Part shown: positions 21,982-32,230 of the stretch, piece after piece | How positions within the stretch are numbered: the stretch's first letter is position 1 | How the letters are laid out: every line of letters starts with the position of its first letter | NCBI GenBank assembly: GCA_002205965.3 | Contig: NADL03000460.1 | Span: forward strand, 202,410-266,409 | Source: Kappaphycus alvarezii | Taxonomy: Eukaryota > Rhodophyta > Florideophyceae > Gigartinales > Solieriaceae | Direction of reading: 5' to 3' | DNA: 64,000 bases | Position numbers and translations under genes: made by a program | Notes under the pieces: generated by a model | Told to the model about the DNA's origin: nothing | Databases searched by the model: none | The model's input: only the letters and a program-made list of their open reading frames with translations

Positions 21982-24900
21982 CGCCCCCTCGAGGGCCAGG
22001 CAAGGCGGATTCCGATATGCAACCAAGCCGTTCTCGGTGTTGAAGCAGTGCATCTCCAATGATGATCTTGGTCAGAATGTCTGCTCTGTTTTCTGTCGAC
22101 GGAGTGTAGTGTACTGTAACCGTTCGGTGAGATACAGCATCCTTGACGTAGTGATACCGGATACCAATGTGCTTGACCTTACGGAGTCCCTGTACATCTT
22201 CCGTCCATCGGATAGCACCCAGGTTGTCCTGGAAAAGCACAGTAGCTCTTCGTTGCGGACAATTCATTTCCTTAAGAACCGACCGGACCCAGACTACTTC
22301 ACGCACACAGATGCTAAGGGCGTAAAACTCCGCTTTGGAAGTAGACAGTGTAGTTGCAGACTGCAACCTAGAACTCCACACAACAGGACCACCGTTGACG
22401 GTCAACAAATAACCAGATCGGGAGCGACGATGAGAGTGATCGCGGGCCCAGTCCGCGTCACTCCAAGCCTTCAGCTTGACCTGTCCATCACCGTTCGGTA
22501 GAAAGATACCAATGTCCTGCGTACCGATAAGGTAGCGGACTACATGCTTGGCCATCTTCCAGTGCTTGACTTCCGGTGCGGACTGAAACACACCCAACAT
22601 TGATACAGCTGTAGCAATGTCCGGTCGGGTTCGGGTAGCCAGAAAAAGTAGCAAACCTACGATTCTCCGATACGGTACGTTCTCCATTGCCCTTGTCTCC
22701 GTAGCGGTCAATATCTTCCTCTCTTCGTATAGAGGGTGCGATAGCGGTAGCGGGGAAGGTGATGGATTTGCATCCTTCATTCCGGCGGCCTCGATGATCT
22801 TGCTGGTGTACGGTTGCTGTGACAAGAAAGTACCGTCCGGAGTTTGTTGAACTTACTCTCCGAGTTCGGAAGTCACAAATTGCTTCGACAGCTCCTTCTT
22901 CACATCAGATACTCTACTTTCCAACCCGGTAATCAGAATGTCGTCCACATACACCAACAAGAACACCGTTTCGAAGCCTCGAACGCCAATAAAAAGACAG
23001 TCGTTAGACTTTGACATTCTGAATCCGAGTCTGTGTAGTACCTTAGCAAGGGTCTTATACCACAGCTTAGGAGCTTGGCGTAAACCGTAAAGGGACTTCA
23101 GAAGTCTGACAATTTTCCGAACGGAGTTGAACGATGTCCCAGGGATGTGGGGAAGCCTGACCCAGACTTCTTCCGATTCGGACAGGGGTGCGTACAGGAA
23201 CGCCCCCTTAACATCAAGGTGCTGTGTCTTCCAGCCCTTGGCTCCGGCTACGGCCAACAATATCCGAACGGACTCGATGCAGGCGACAGGAGCATACAGC
23301 TCGAACTCCAGAAAGTCTGCCTCATCTTGGAAGTTTCCCCTGGCCACTAATCGGCCTTTAAACCGTTTCGGGTACCCTTTCTCATCTCTCTTCAACTTGA
23401 GGATGACTCCGGGCGGAAGAATCTTATCTCCTGGTGGGGGGACGGACTTCTCGTCCCATGTCCCGGCATCACGGAGGGTGCTGTACTCCTCGTTGATTGC
23501 CTCAATCCACTGCTTCCGCTCGGATGACTTGAGTGCCTCGGACAATTTGGGGTCGTCCGAGGTTGAGACGAACTTCGGCATGGCCTTATGACTGTACCTC
23601 ACCGATCGGACAGGACGCAAACCGGGACGATTCGAACTTCTTGTTTCCGGTTCGGGTTCCTCTTCTCCCTCATCAGGGATGTGGGTGAGCATGTCGTCCG
23701 TGATCGGATGGCCAGGTCCCTCACTAGAGGAGGAGGATGACGATGAGGAACAATCTTCGTCCCCGTCGTTTTTGCCACCATCGCCCCCTGACCCACTTGG
23801 GTCAGTTACTGTAGTTTCCGATCCGGACAGCGGGATTTCGACATAATCTGAGTCAGAGTGGTCTTCTCCTTCGTCAGACGACAGTTGGACTTCCCCGCTA
23901 CGGAGCAACTGTAAGCCAGGGAACTCATCCTCATACGCACGGACATGTTTTGTCCTGACAATTCCTGATGCGGTCAACACGAGGTACATACCTCCACCGT
24001 CATGTCCCACACACAGGCCTTCCTCTAACCTTTGACTGAAGGTCGGTAGCCTTTCCGCGACGGGGTGATAGAGCATACGACAACCGAACGGCTTGATGTA
24101 CTGTAGCTCGGTTGACTGATACCCGTACACGGAGTCAAAGGGAACTTTCCCTGTCTTGGAGTGCAGAACCATGTTCTTGCACGCGGTCACATGCCTGAGG
24201 GCATAATGCCAATACCCGCTCGGTAGATTTGCTTGCAACAGTGCAGCACGGGTCATTGACATGACAATTCCATGATACCGTTCAGACAGCCCATTTGATG
24301 CTGGGCTATAGCTTGCAGTCGTACTGACTTCAACCCCATCCGCCCGAAGAACGGCCTGTGCCCTTTGAAACTCCTTTCCGCCATCGGTGTGCAAGGACCG
24401 GACAACTGTGCCCGATTGCTTCTCGAATTTCTTGACGAACGAGAGCACTGCATCTGACGCTTCACCTTTCTTCCAGACGGGCACAGTGTGGACGTACCTG
24501 GAGTACTCGTCCACGATGGTGAAAAAGTACTTATGTCCTCCCTCAGACGCCGTTCGGATTTTCCACTTAGTGTCAGCGTGTAAATGACCAAGCGCTCTTG
24601 CGTTGGTCAGACTTCCTTGATACCGTTTACGGAACTTCGACTTGGTGCATACCACACAGCCTTTCGGTGTGGGGACCAACTTGGGAAGAACTCAGTCTCT
24701 AATGTGCCGCCTGATCTGCGGCAGAGTGAGGGCGTGGCCTAAACGGAGGTGCCACGCGTTTGCCGAATTGGTCTTTGTCGTATCCTTTTCCCCGGACGGT
24801 CCTGTAATCGACTGCTGGACGGGGATTACAGGTTCTTCTTGAACGAATTCCCGATCGGTCTCATCAGGGGATTGAAATTCCCCTTCACTTTCCGTGTCGG

Positions 24901-25480
24901 TGCACTCACTTTCGTCATCCGACAAAAGTTCGGGAGTACTGTCCCTTTCTTCGGACGGTTCTTTCTCCGAAACTTCTACTTCCGCAAGGTTTGATTGGGC
25001 ACTGTACTCCCTGGCAATAGCCATTGACGCGCGGACTTGATCCTGATCCAGTGCTGTAAGGTCAACCGGAACGGATTCCTGACGGTCAGAGATGTAGAAC
25101 AACCCATCTCGACCTTGCTTTGCATACCCGATAACGGAGTTACCGTCCTTGGTGTCAATCAACAACGCCATCCCTGGCATGAACAACACGTTGATTCCCT
25201 TCTTAACGAGGGCCGGGACGGATAGCAGACTCATTGCAGTGTCCGTAGCGACCAACGTATCCGACAGTGACACCCGAACGGGACCTTCTTCACTGTATCA
25301 AGTTACCGGTCGGACTCCTTTCTCATCTGCAATTACAGTCGAATCATCTGCCAGTGCGATGGAGACGTCGCAATCCGTTCGGTTTTCCACACGGTCCGCA
25401 AACGGTGTCATGTGCGACGTCGTTCCGGAGTCCAACATCATCTGGTCAGTCCTCCGTTTCGGTTTGGCCATAGCAGAGCG
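21971..25480 (-). pseudogene. Cop4 pol: protease, integrase, reverse transcriptase, RNase H with four nonsense codons upstream or inside
   Basis: Same frame as gag, entered through TAG at 25481-25483. Protease MLDSGTTSHMTPF is near 25430, and a TGA at 25298-25300 follows. An acidic linker leads to LRLGHALTLPQIRRHIRD, ended by TGA at 24692-24694, then GCVVCTKSKF. Integrase core: TIVDEYSRYVH, LHTDGGKEF, GLSERYHGIVM (D,D,E complete). RT: RFKGRLVARGNFQ, LDVKGAFLYA, SLYGLRQAPKLWY, LLVYVDDILITG, ending at TAA 22853-22855. RNase H: LKAWSDADWARDHSH, STSKAEFYALS, LFQDNLGAIRW, NRADILTKI. Every catalytic motif I looked for is present, so only the stops inactivate it. Confidence 0.93.
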
Positions 25481-26296
25481 CTACTTGGACTTCTTCTTGG
25501 TCCTACTGCTCCGTTTCGGTTTCTTGTCCTCGACGGATTCATCCTCCGAGGCGGAGCTTTCGTCTTCTTTAGACGGCTTCTTGCCACCTTTGCGGCGGCC
25601 GAGTCGGTTGTTTGGGTTGTGTGGGTGGTCCCAACAATCCGCTCTCTTCTGTCCCGGACGGTTGCAAAAGGTGCACTTCAACTTGGCTACCTTTGCCGTT
25701 TGGCCTTTCTCCGAATCGGACTTGAGAGCTTTCCACTCCTCGATGAGCCTTCCCGCAACGGACTCCCACGTTATGTCCTTCTCGGCTAACGTCTTGATAT
25801 CGGCCGTGACGGGTGCAAGCTCAGGGACCCCTACAGAGGCCACGAGAATACCGACGGTGAGAGTGTCGTCGAGCTTGGCATCCATGTTACGGAGCTCCTC
25901 GACGATGCCAGCCATCTTGTCGATGTGCTTGGCCATGTCTGACTTCAGACTCTTGTACCGAACGGAAACCAACTCGGAGATCTTGGTAATCTTGGAGGCA
26001 GTTGACGTAGACCGATAACGGGAATCAAGCTTCTCCAGCATCTCCTTAGGTTTCCCTATCACGGTACGGACGACAAGCAGGGCGTGATCACTGAGGGCGC
26101 CAACAACAATGTTGCTGGCCTGACGCTGACGCTCAGCGAACTTTGCTTGAGCGTCTGTATTTCCCGATACGGTAGAGGTAGACAGTACCTCATCGAGATC
26201 CTTGGCCGAGCACGCGGCCTCCACACGGATTCTCCACAGACCGTAATCGGACTTGTCGTCAAGAGGACGAATACGGAGCTTCTCTTGATCTGACAT
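25481..26296 (-). CDS. Cop4 gag, intact 271-residue frame
   Basis: ATG at 26296-26294, 84 bp after the 5' LTR. Opens MSDQEKLRIRPLDDKSDYGL with the copia gag W-helix (LWRIRVEAACSAKDLDEVL), then the conserved helical block (AERQRQASNIVVGAL, KLDDTLTVGILVA, TWESVAGRLIEEWKALK). The knuckle CTFCNRPGQKRADC has the zinc-binding His changed to Gln. The C-terminal tail is Lys/Ser-rich (EDKKPKRSSRTKKKSK). Ends at TAG with pol continuing in the same frame, so the stop is either a readthrough signal or a nonsense mutation. Gag packages element RNA in cytoplasmic particles. Confidence 0.9.
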   Translation of the reverse strand: MSDQEKLRIRPLDDKSDYGLWRIRVEAACSAKDLDEVLSTSTVSGNTDAQAKFAERQRQASNIVVGALSDHALLVVRTVIGKPKEMLEKLDSRYRSTSTASKITKISELVSVRYKSLKSDMAKHIDKMAGIVEELRNMDAKLDDTLTVGILVASVGVPELAPVTADIKTLAEKDITWESVAGRLIEEWKALKSDSEKGQTAKVAKLKCTFCNRPGQKRADCWDHPHNPNNRLGRRKGGKKPSKEDESSASEDESVEDKKPKRSSRTKKKSK

Positions 26297-26365
26297 ACTG
26301 TACGACGACCGAAACGGACAACTAAGCGGTGTTAAGATACGAAATGCAGGGCTCGACAGTAGAAC

Positions 26366-26379
26366 CTGGGCCCATAACC
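26366..26379 (-). promoter_or_regulatory. Cop4 primer-binding site (initiator tRNA-Met anticodon arm)
   Basis: The plus strand has CCTGGGCCCATAACC directly left of the 5' LTR. Its complement, GGTTATGGGCCCAGG, pairs exactly with the anticodon arm of eukaryotic initiator tRNA-Met. The ATG inside it opens a 17-codon upstream frame in the leader, before gag. Confidence 0.88.
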
Positions 26380-26756
26380 TGTTGAATAGAATGAATTGAT
26401 TTACCGCTTGGGTACCCGAGTCGGGTACAAGTTAACCTACTGAGTCAAACTAAATACTAACCGATCGGTAACGACTTGAACAAAAGTCAAAAGGGAGCCA
26501 CTACAATGATTCTAACTTACCCGTACGGATTAATTACTGCTGACGCAGTGAGAGCGACACTAGACCGTTCGGATAAGTGAGACGACAACAAAATACGAAT
26601 AGACTGGCCCTTACCGGTGTTTTGTTGCCCCATTGTAATTCAGACACGGTGAAATAAAACAAAGAATACATGCACATATGCATATACCATTGAGGTTCCG
26701 GCTTCCCGTTCTCGGTAATTAGATTTTGGATGACTCAGACCTGAGTCATTCCGACA
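26380..26756 (-). repeat. Cop4 5' LTR
   Basis: 377 bp, nearly identical to 21605-21981. The AP-1/Gcn4-type palindrome is conserved at 26730-26749. It is followed by the target duplication ATCCA. Confidence 0.96.
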
Positions 26757-28688
26757 ATCCAGGAATTTTCCCGTCAAAGACAAAGTCGGAGTACCTAGGA
26801 GTTGCTCGATGTCAGACGGTCGAAATGCGGAACACCCCGGGGCTGAACCGTGATTGAACGAGCGAATTCCGCAAATCGCTTGACGGCATCGACTTTGCTG
26901 GCATCGAAGGAATAGTGAGGCGCGACTCCTCAATTCAGATTGTGAGAATCACGCAAGTCCCGAAGTTTGCAAAAAGCGAGAAGAAATCGGCACATGTCGG
27001 CTCACGCCAGGCGGTTAATTATTCCCAATGTCGCTCGACGGCAGATGAGTTTCCAAATCCGTACCTTATGGACATGCCCAATGAGGGAACGGAGGTACAA
27101 AACGTCAAGACAGCCCTTGAAGCGCAAGTCAAGACTGCCGACAACCACGAACTAGAAGCCGACAAACAAGATGCACTTCGCGACTTGCTGAAGGAGAACT
27201 ACGGCATCTTCTGTAATGTGTCGGTATCCCCTTTTTGAGTTGATTGCGGTTGTCTGAAAAACCATGGGATAGACCGGATATATCTTCCAAGAGTAAAACA
27301 CCCAAACCTTTTCCCCTTCTCCAAAGGTACGACAGCATTGGTTGCTCCTCTAAAGATCGAACTTGACACAGGCGCACGTGCCGTGCGCGTTAAGCTAAGG
27401 AACTACTCAAGAGAGCAAAGGGATTTCTTGAAGAAGTTAGTGAAGCAGCTTCTCGCATGCAACATGGTTTACTATAACCCAACGTCAAAATGGGCCTGCG
27501 CGCCGCTCTTTGTGCCGAAGGATGGTCCTGCGAAGATCCGCTTCAAAGTAGATGTGCGCCCAGTCAATAAGTTCACGCACAAGCATGGCTTTTTGATGCC
27601 GAACTTCGAGCAGGACCTGCACGAGATCGCAGGATCGAACTACTTTGTTAGGTTGGACTTATCACACGGATATTGGCAGCTCCCACTTCACATTGGCAGC
27701 CAGGAGTGCCAATCCGTGACACCGGACGGCGTTTACACATCTACACGCGTACTACAAGGCACGACTAACGCTGTGACGTACCTGCAGTCGACAGTGGCAC
27801 ACATTCTCCCTCAAGACATGTTAGAGCACACGCTGTACTGGCTTGATGACATCCTTTTTTATCATGCCAGCATCGATGGCCTTTTTAGGGCAATGCGCAA
27901 GCTGTTCACCATGTTCAAAGAACGTAACCTCAAGCTTCATCCGGCGAAGTGTTGTTTCTTCGCAACAAAAATCCGGTAATACGGCCGACTGCTCTCAAGC
28001 GCTAGGGTCAGGTTCGACCAACGCCGCATAGAAGGGATCCAAAAGATGGAACCTCCCGAGACTGCAACTGATCTGCAGCAGTTTCTCTGCGCGATGCAAT
28101 GGATTAAGACTGCCATACCAAACTTTAGCGCCGAAATTGAAACGCTACAAAGTTTCTTGGAAAAAGTCTACACCCGCGCCTATACGCGGACAACACGTGG
28201 AGTCTCCAAGATCCTTCTATCCTCCGTAGACTGGGGCAAGAAAGAAGAGGGTGCGTTCCACCGTTGCCGCACTGCACTCGAGCACCAAGCTACGCTCGCA
28301 CATCGTGACTCTACCGCCCGGCTCTGCGTCTACACGGACGCATCAGATGCGTTTTGGTCTGGGATCGTAACACAAATTCCCGTGGACGACGTATCGCTGC
28401 CGCATCAAGAACAGAGGCATGCGCCCCTCGCCTTTCTGCCGGGTCGTTTTAACATAACACAGATCTGCAGGTCCACCATCGAGAAAGAGGCTTTCGCCGT
28501 CATGGCCACGCCCGAGCGTATGCACTGGAAGCTTGCGTATCCGAAATGGTTCGATCTATTCACGGACCACAATAACCTCATCTACATCTTCGACCCGACG
28601 TCTGTTCTCACAAACATCAGCCAGACTACCATCCGAAAGGTATTGCGATGGGCCGTGTGGCGGTCGGTTTACAGCTATACGTGCGTAC
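26757..28688 (+). pseudogene. Gyp2 pol: linker, reverse transcriptase and RNase H (interrupted by a 102-bp retroposon)
   Basis: Linker DKQDALRDLLKENYGIF is interrupted at 27214 and resumes SKGTTALVAPLKIELDTGAR at 27316. RT: VKLRNYSREQRDFLKKLVKQ, NPTSKWACAPLFVPKD, FKVDVRPVNKFT, YFVRLDLSHGYWQLPLH (catalytic Asp), TSTRVLQGTTNAVTYLQS, LYWLDDILFYH (LDD pair), LKLHPAKCCFFATKI. RNase H: LCVYTDASDAFWSGIVTQ, RSTIEKEAFAVMATPERMHW, LFTDHNNLIYIFDP, stopping at Cop5 inside SYTCV. This wording resembles gypsy elements I associate with oomycetes. A stop near 27979 and a frame change before 28046 are present. Confidence 0.88.
27214..27315 (+). repeat. 102-bp retroposon, copy 1 (inside Gyp2)
   Basis: TAATGTGTCGGTATCCCC to ACCCAAACCTTTTCCC, strongly similar to 55655-55756 (also 102 bp) and 44266-44362. 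Flanked by CTTCTG (27208-27213) and CTTCTC (27316-27321), a short near-perfect target duplication. Removing it rejoins the Gyp2 frame as YGIF-SKGTTALV. I do not recognise the family. It encodes nothing. Confidence 0.8.
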
Positions 28689-29241
28689 TGTGAAAATTTA
28701 CCAAATATTTTAATCTCTATCCCGGTGTCCTACATTGATGCTGAATTGTGGAGCAATATTTTTATTGAGGCCCACAATTTATGTTTATTATGAATCATCA
28801 AGGAATAATTTTATCTATTTTACACTGGCACTATTTTATGCTGAATTCAGTGTGAAATAATTTTTATGTCCTACAGTTGGGTTTTTATATTATACAGGCT
28901 ATAATTATTGCATTTATGCTGCCAACAAATTATTATCTGGATGATTGCTTACCTGGAAAATACTGCAATAATTATTGCTGAGCCTAAATTATGTCTACCA
29001 AAATTATTGAACGGCTCACCTGATTTTTGTAGCAGGTTCACCCTAGTGTAGAGTATAAGTAGTCTAGGTTGTTAGAAATATTTTTACATCCTCGGGTTAT
29101 CGAAATATCCCCTCGATCAGATATTATTAAATTTGGTTTTCTATTCATTATTCATTCTAAGTCCGATTGTGGCATTTATTTATTTATTCAAGTTGGAACT
29201 ATTTATTATTATTTGGATCTACCTATCCCAATTATTTTGCA
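28689..29241 (+). repeat. Cop5 5' LTR
   Basis: TGTGAAAATTTACCAAAT to CAATTATTTTGCA. It matches 33682-34236 nearly throughout, and in inverted orientation the solo LTR at 35021-40015. Confidence 0.95.
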
Positions 29242-29254
29242 GTTATGGGCCCAG
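29242..29254 (+). promoter_or_regulatory. Cop5 primer-binding site containing the gag ATG
   Basis: GTTATGGGCCCAG starts at the first base after the LTR. It is complementary to the anticodon arm of initiator tRNA-Met. The ATG at 29245-29247 opens the gag frame, so the start codon is the part facing the CAU anticodon. Confidence 0.85.
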
Positions 29255-30100
29255 ATCGCCCCGAAATTCCTTCAAGGCCGAAATTTTCATGGGATCTTCG
29301 CACGGCTCCTTGGACGGATGGTAAAGGACCTCAAGAAAAATATTTTGATGCTGTTCAAAAATGGAAATCTGTTCATGATTTATTACCAGCATCAAATTCT
29401 AATAAGGTTCCTAAGGCAGTACAAGGTCTTGTCTTACAATCACAATTATTTGGACGAGCTCTTGATATTTGTAAGAAAATTCCAGACAGAAATTCAGTCT
29501 GAAAATGGTGCATTAGCGATTGCTAACGCTATTCATAAGGTGGATCCTCTATCATCTATATCAGATACATTTCAAAAATTCTTAGATCTATTACACACTA
29601 CTCGTGGTGATAATGAGTCTTTCAAAAATTTTGAATCACGGTTTGATGCTCAAATTGCCCGATTTCATTCATCTACTGGTACTTCGAAATTACCTGAAGC
29701 ACTGGTATCATTTTTGCTCCTGGCTAATTCCAAAATTGATTCAAACCAGCGAGTATCTATTTTGGCTGCTGCTTCTCCGAAGCATGAAGAAGCCGATTTG
29801 GAAAAAGGAAAAATCCTAGAATTAATCAAATATTCAGAAATATCATCTATTATTCGTGCATGTGATAAACCAAAAATACAAATAAATATATGGAAATGCT
29901 CAAAAATATATCTCTTCAAATCAATCAAATATTTCATACGGAGAAAAGAAAAATTTCAAGAAAAATAATAAGCAAAGATTATCTCCTGAAGACTTTGCTG
30001 CGCTCAAGGCAAAATCAACTTGTGACCGATGTGGAGAAATTGGCCATTGGGCCTATGAAAAGATAAATGCAAGAGTGCTAAAAATTATCATAAAGGTTCA
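29245..30100 (+). pseudogene. Cop5 gag, broken by frameshift
   Basis: From ATG 29245: MGPDRPEIPSRPKFSW, then KYFDAVQKWKSVHDLLP and LFGRALDICKKI, a standard copia gag opening domain, with a stop after 86 codons near 29502. The rest continues one frame over (NGALAIANAIHKVDP, FDAQIARFHSSTGTSKLPEAL, SILAAASPKHEEADL). The knuckle CDRCGEIGHWAYEK near 30018-30060 has its last Cys replaced. The 5' leader after the LTR is only 3 nt. Confidence 0.82.
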
Positions 30101-30724
30101 TCATCTAGAATGGGAAATGCAGAAAATATCAAAGACAAAAATGATTCTGGTTCCGTAACATTTCATATGGTAAAAACGGTGCTTGATTCTCCGTCAAATA
30201 CGTTATACCCAGGTCCGTTACTTGATGATGGAGCACCGTATAGTGGAATGGGTATTGTTGAATTACGAGCACTTTCGAAATTTATTTTACCGAAATGGAA
30301 TGGAATTCTTGATGAACTTCCTTAATGTATCAAGGACACGCCCTTCTGGCAATACGGAAATGGCGACCACTCAAGCGAAAAAAGAAAAATGATCGGTTCA
30401 ATATTTTTATCAGCTATTTCAGACAATGGAAATCAGGTTAAAATAAGGCATCTAATAATCAGTGGATCATCTCAATGGGTTATTGGAAGAAATATCACAA
30501 GAAAATCAAATATTATTCATATGACGGACAATCGCATCGAGTTCGAGTCCGCAAATAATTCAATCGATTCTATAACATTGGTGGATCATGGTCATCATTG
30601 TTATGTACCTGGAAATATATTTATACAATCATCCGAACCTATTGAAAACTCATTTCTATCAGCAATTTGTTCCAACAATATCAATACATCAAAAAAATAT
30701 CTTGGGCTGAAAAGAAGAAAATAA
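30101..30724 (+). pseudogene. Cop5 protease
   Basis: YPGPLLDDGAPYSGMGIVEL near 30207-30266 is the active-site segment, with DDG in place of DSG/DTG. After a stop near 30325, IRHLIISGSSQWVIGRNIT and HHCYVPGNIFIQSS continue a protease-like strand pattern in another frame up to 30724. This is an unusual copia protease signature that I associate with a distinct lineage, but I cannot name it. Confidence 0.65.
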
Positions 30725-31564
30725 TTAATAAGGTTCACAAACATGTATGTGGTCACTCAAATTATGATGATATAAAACTATTGTTACAAAGAAATTTTAT
30801 ATGGGACGATGAATGCAAAAAATATTTATCAAGCATAATTGACTTCTGCAAATTTTGTGATGTCACAAAAAAACCATCTCATCCTCGTGCAGTATCTTTA
30901 AGCTCTATATCTCGCGAATTAAAGAATTGGTTTGTGTGGATCATTTTTTTGTGGAAAAACTGGATATTTTTCACATTATGGACTCAGTTACCAGGTATTC
31001 AACTGGTTCAATAGTGCCCTCTTAAGGATGGAAAATTGCATTGATTGTATTGAGACTCTCTGGTTAACACCATTTTGGGACCCTAACTATTTAATGGGAG
31101 ATCAGGCGTTTGACAATGATAATTTTAGAAGCTATCTTGAGGAAAGAGGAATTTCGTTTTGTCCTATTGGTTCCCGCCGCCATAACAAAAATTATATTGA
31201 GTCAAAACATAAAATATTGAGAGACATTTATATCCGTTTAAAAATATCCGATTCTTCTGCAAGTAATACGGTTCGTATTGCTCGAATGTTTCAAATATCG
31301 AATGATTTATATGGAAATGATGTTGTTTCTTCATACGAGCTTGCCACTGGTCACACTCGACCCATCGATAATTCTGGTCCTCGAAGTCTACCAAATGATT
31401 TAAGAGAAGCTCATAATGAGCTAATAGCCAAGAGGAAATTAAATCTTATTCTAAAATCAAAGTCTGTGACCGATATCCAATTAATGTTGGCGATATTGTG
31501 GAAATTTTTATTCATCTACCAAATCAGAAAAGAGGATCTTGGTCATCGCCCAAACCAGTATTGA
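30667..31564 (+). pseudogene. Cop5 integrase
   Basis: Zinc finger: NKVHKHVCGHSNYDDIKLLL with IIDFCKFCDVTKK (HHCC complete). Core: the first Asp region lies near 30935-30990 in a shifted frame (HFFVEKLDIFHIMDS), the second is WDPNYLMGDQAFDNDNFRSYL and the Glu is NKNYIESKHKILRDIYI. A frame change near 30930-31010 breaks the gene. Position between protease and RT is as expected for copia. Confidence 0.82.
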
Positions 31565-32230
31565 AATTCGACAAAAAATCTCTTATCGTCACAGTACCTG
31601 GATCCAATGGAAAATTTATACATGCTGCAATTGAAGATGTCCGACATTCCGTTTCATCTAATGAACTAGCATACCAAATTCAAAAGGCAAATGATTTATT
31701 GAATCAGTCTATTGAATATTCTGTGGAAGATATTTCTGATGAAACAAATATTACCGAAGTGAAGAATGTGGGCGAAAACAATTTTGACGATCATTCTGAT
31801 GATGGTAATTTTAACTCAAATATGAATACTGATGTCGAAAAATATAATGAATCAGAAATTGATGGAAATTTATCAGAATCTAAAAACATATTATCTCTCG
31901 AACATGTTCCGATTGAATCTGAACTTAGTTCCCTGCACCCTGAAAATTTAATTCATATCCCTATTGATGAAAACGATGGAATTGATGCGCATGAAATTGA
32001 GTTGTTACCTGGAACGGAATTGAAATCATCTGAAAAAAAGATCTGAGTTTTTATCATTAAAGGTTTGGATCTAAAGAATTTTTACTTCATCAAGCATCTG
32101 GACTTCCATCTCATATTATTTCAAATGCGTACAATACGGAAGAAAATAATTTTCTCACTACGTGTTCAAAAATTCATGTTTCAAAAATTCCTCCCGACTC
32201 GAATGTAATATCCAGTCACGTTTTATACAA
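31565..32230 (+). pseudogene. Cop5 integrase-RT linker, acidic
   Basis: Continues KFDKKSLIVTVPGSNGKFIH, then a long Asp/Glu/Asn-rich segment (ENNFDDHSDDGNFNSNMNTD, HVPIESELSSLHPENL), ending with a stop near 32046. No catalytic motif. Such acidic linkers between integrase and RT are common in copia and also seen in Cop1, Cop3 and Cop4. Confidence 0.65.

Larger units (their letters stand above)
21605..26756 (-). mobile_element. Cop4: young Ty1/copia retrotransposon
   Basis: The LTRs are 377 bp each and differ at only a few sites (two seen, both transitions). The target duplication ATCCA is perfect (21600-21604 and 26757-26761), as are the initiator tRNA-Met anticodon-arm primer site and the polypurine tract. 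Gag and pol lie in one frame from 26296 to 21971 (1,442 codons) with four in-frame stops and no frameshift. By these signs it is the youngest copia element in the window. It inserted into Gyp2 between protease and RT. Confidence 0.96.

Noticed and set aside
22037..23591. Plus-strand frames of up to 154 codons across Cop4 pol, and 25149-26018
   Set aside because: Antisense to a clearly conserved gag-pol frame.
26366..26379. CTGGGCCCATAACC considered as part of a tRNA-Met gene
   Set aside because: Only the anticodon-arm bases are present, always at an LTR edge. It is a primer-binding site; the rest of a tRNA is missing.
27214..27315. 102-bp repeat considered as a tRNA-derived SINE or small ribozyme
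   Set aside because: No A or B box and no ribozyme core that I could recognise; left as unclassified.
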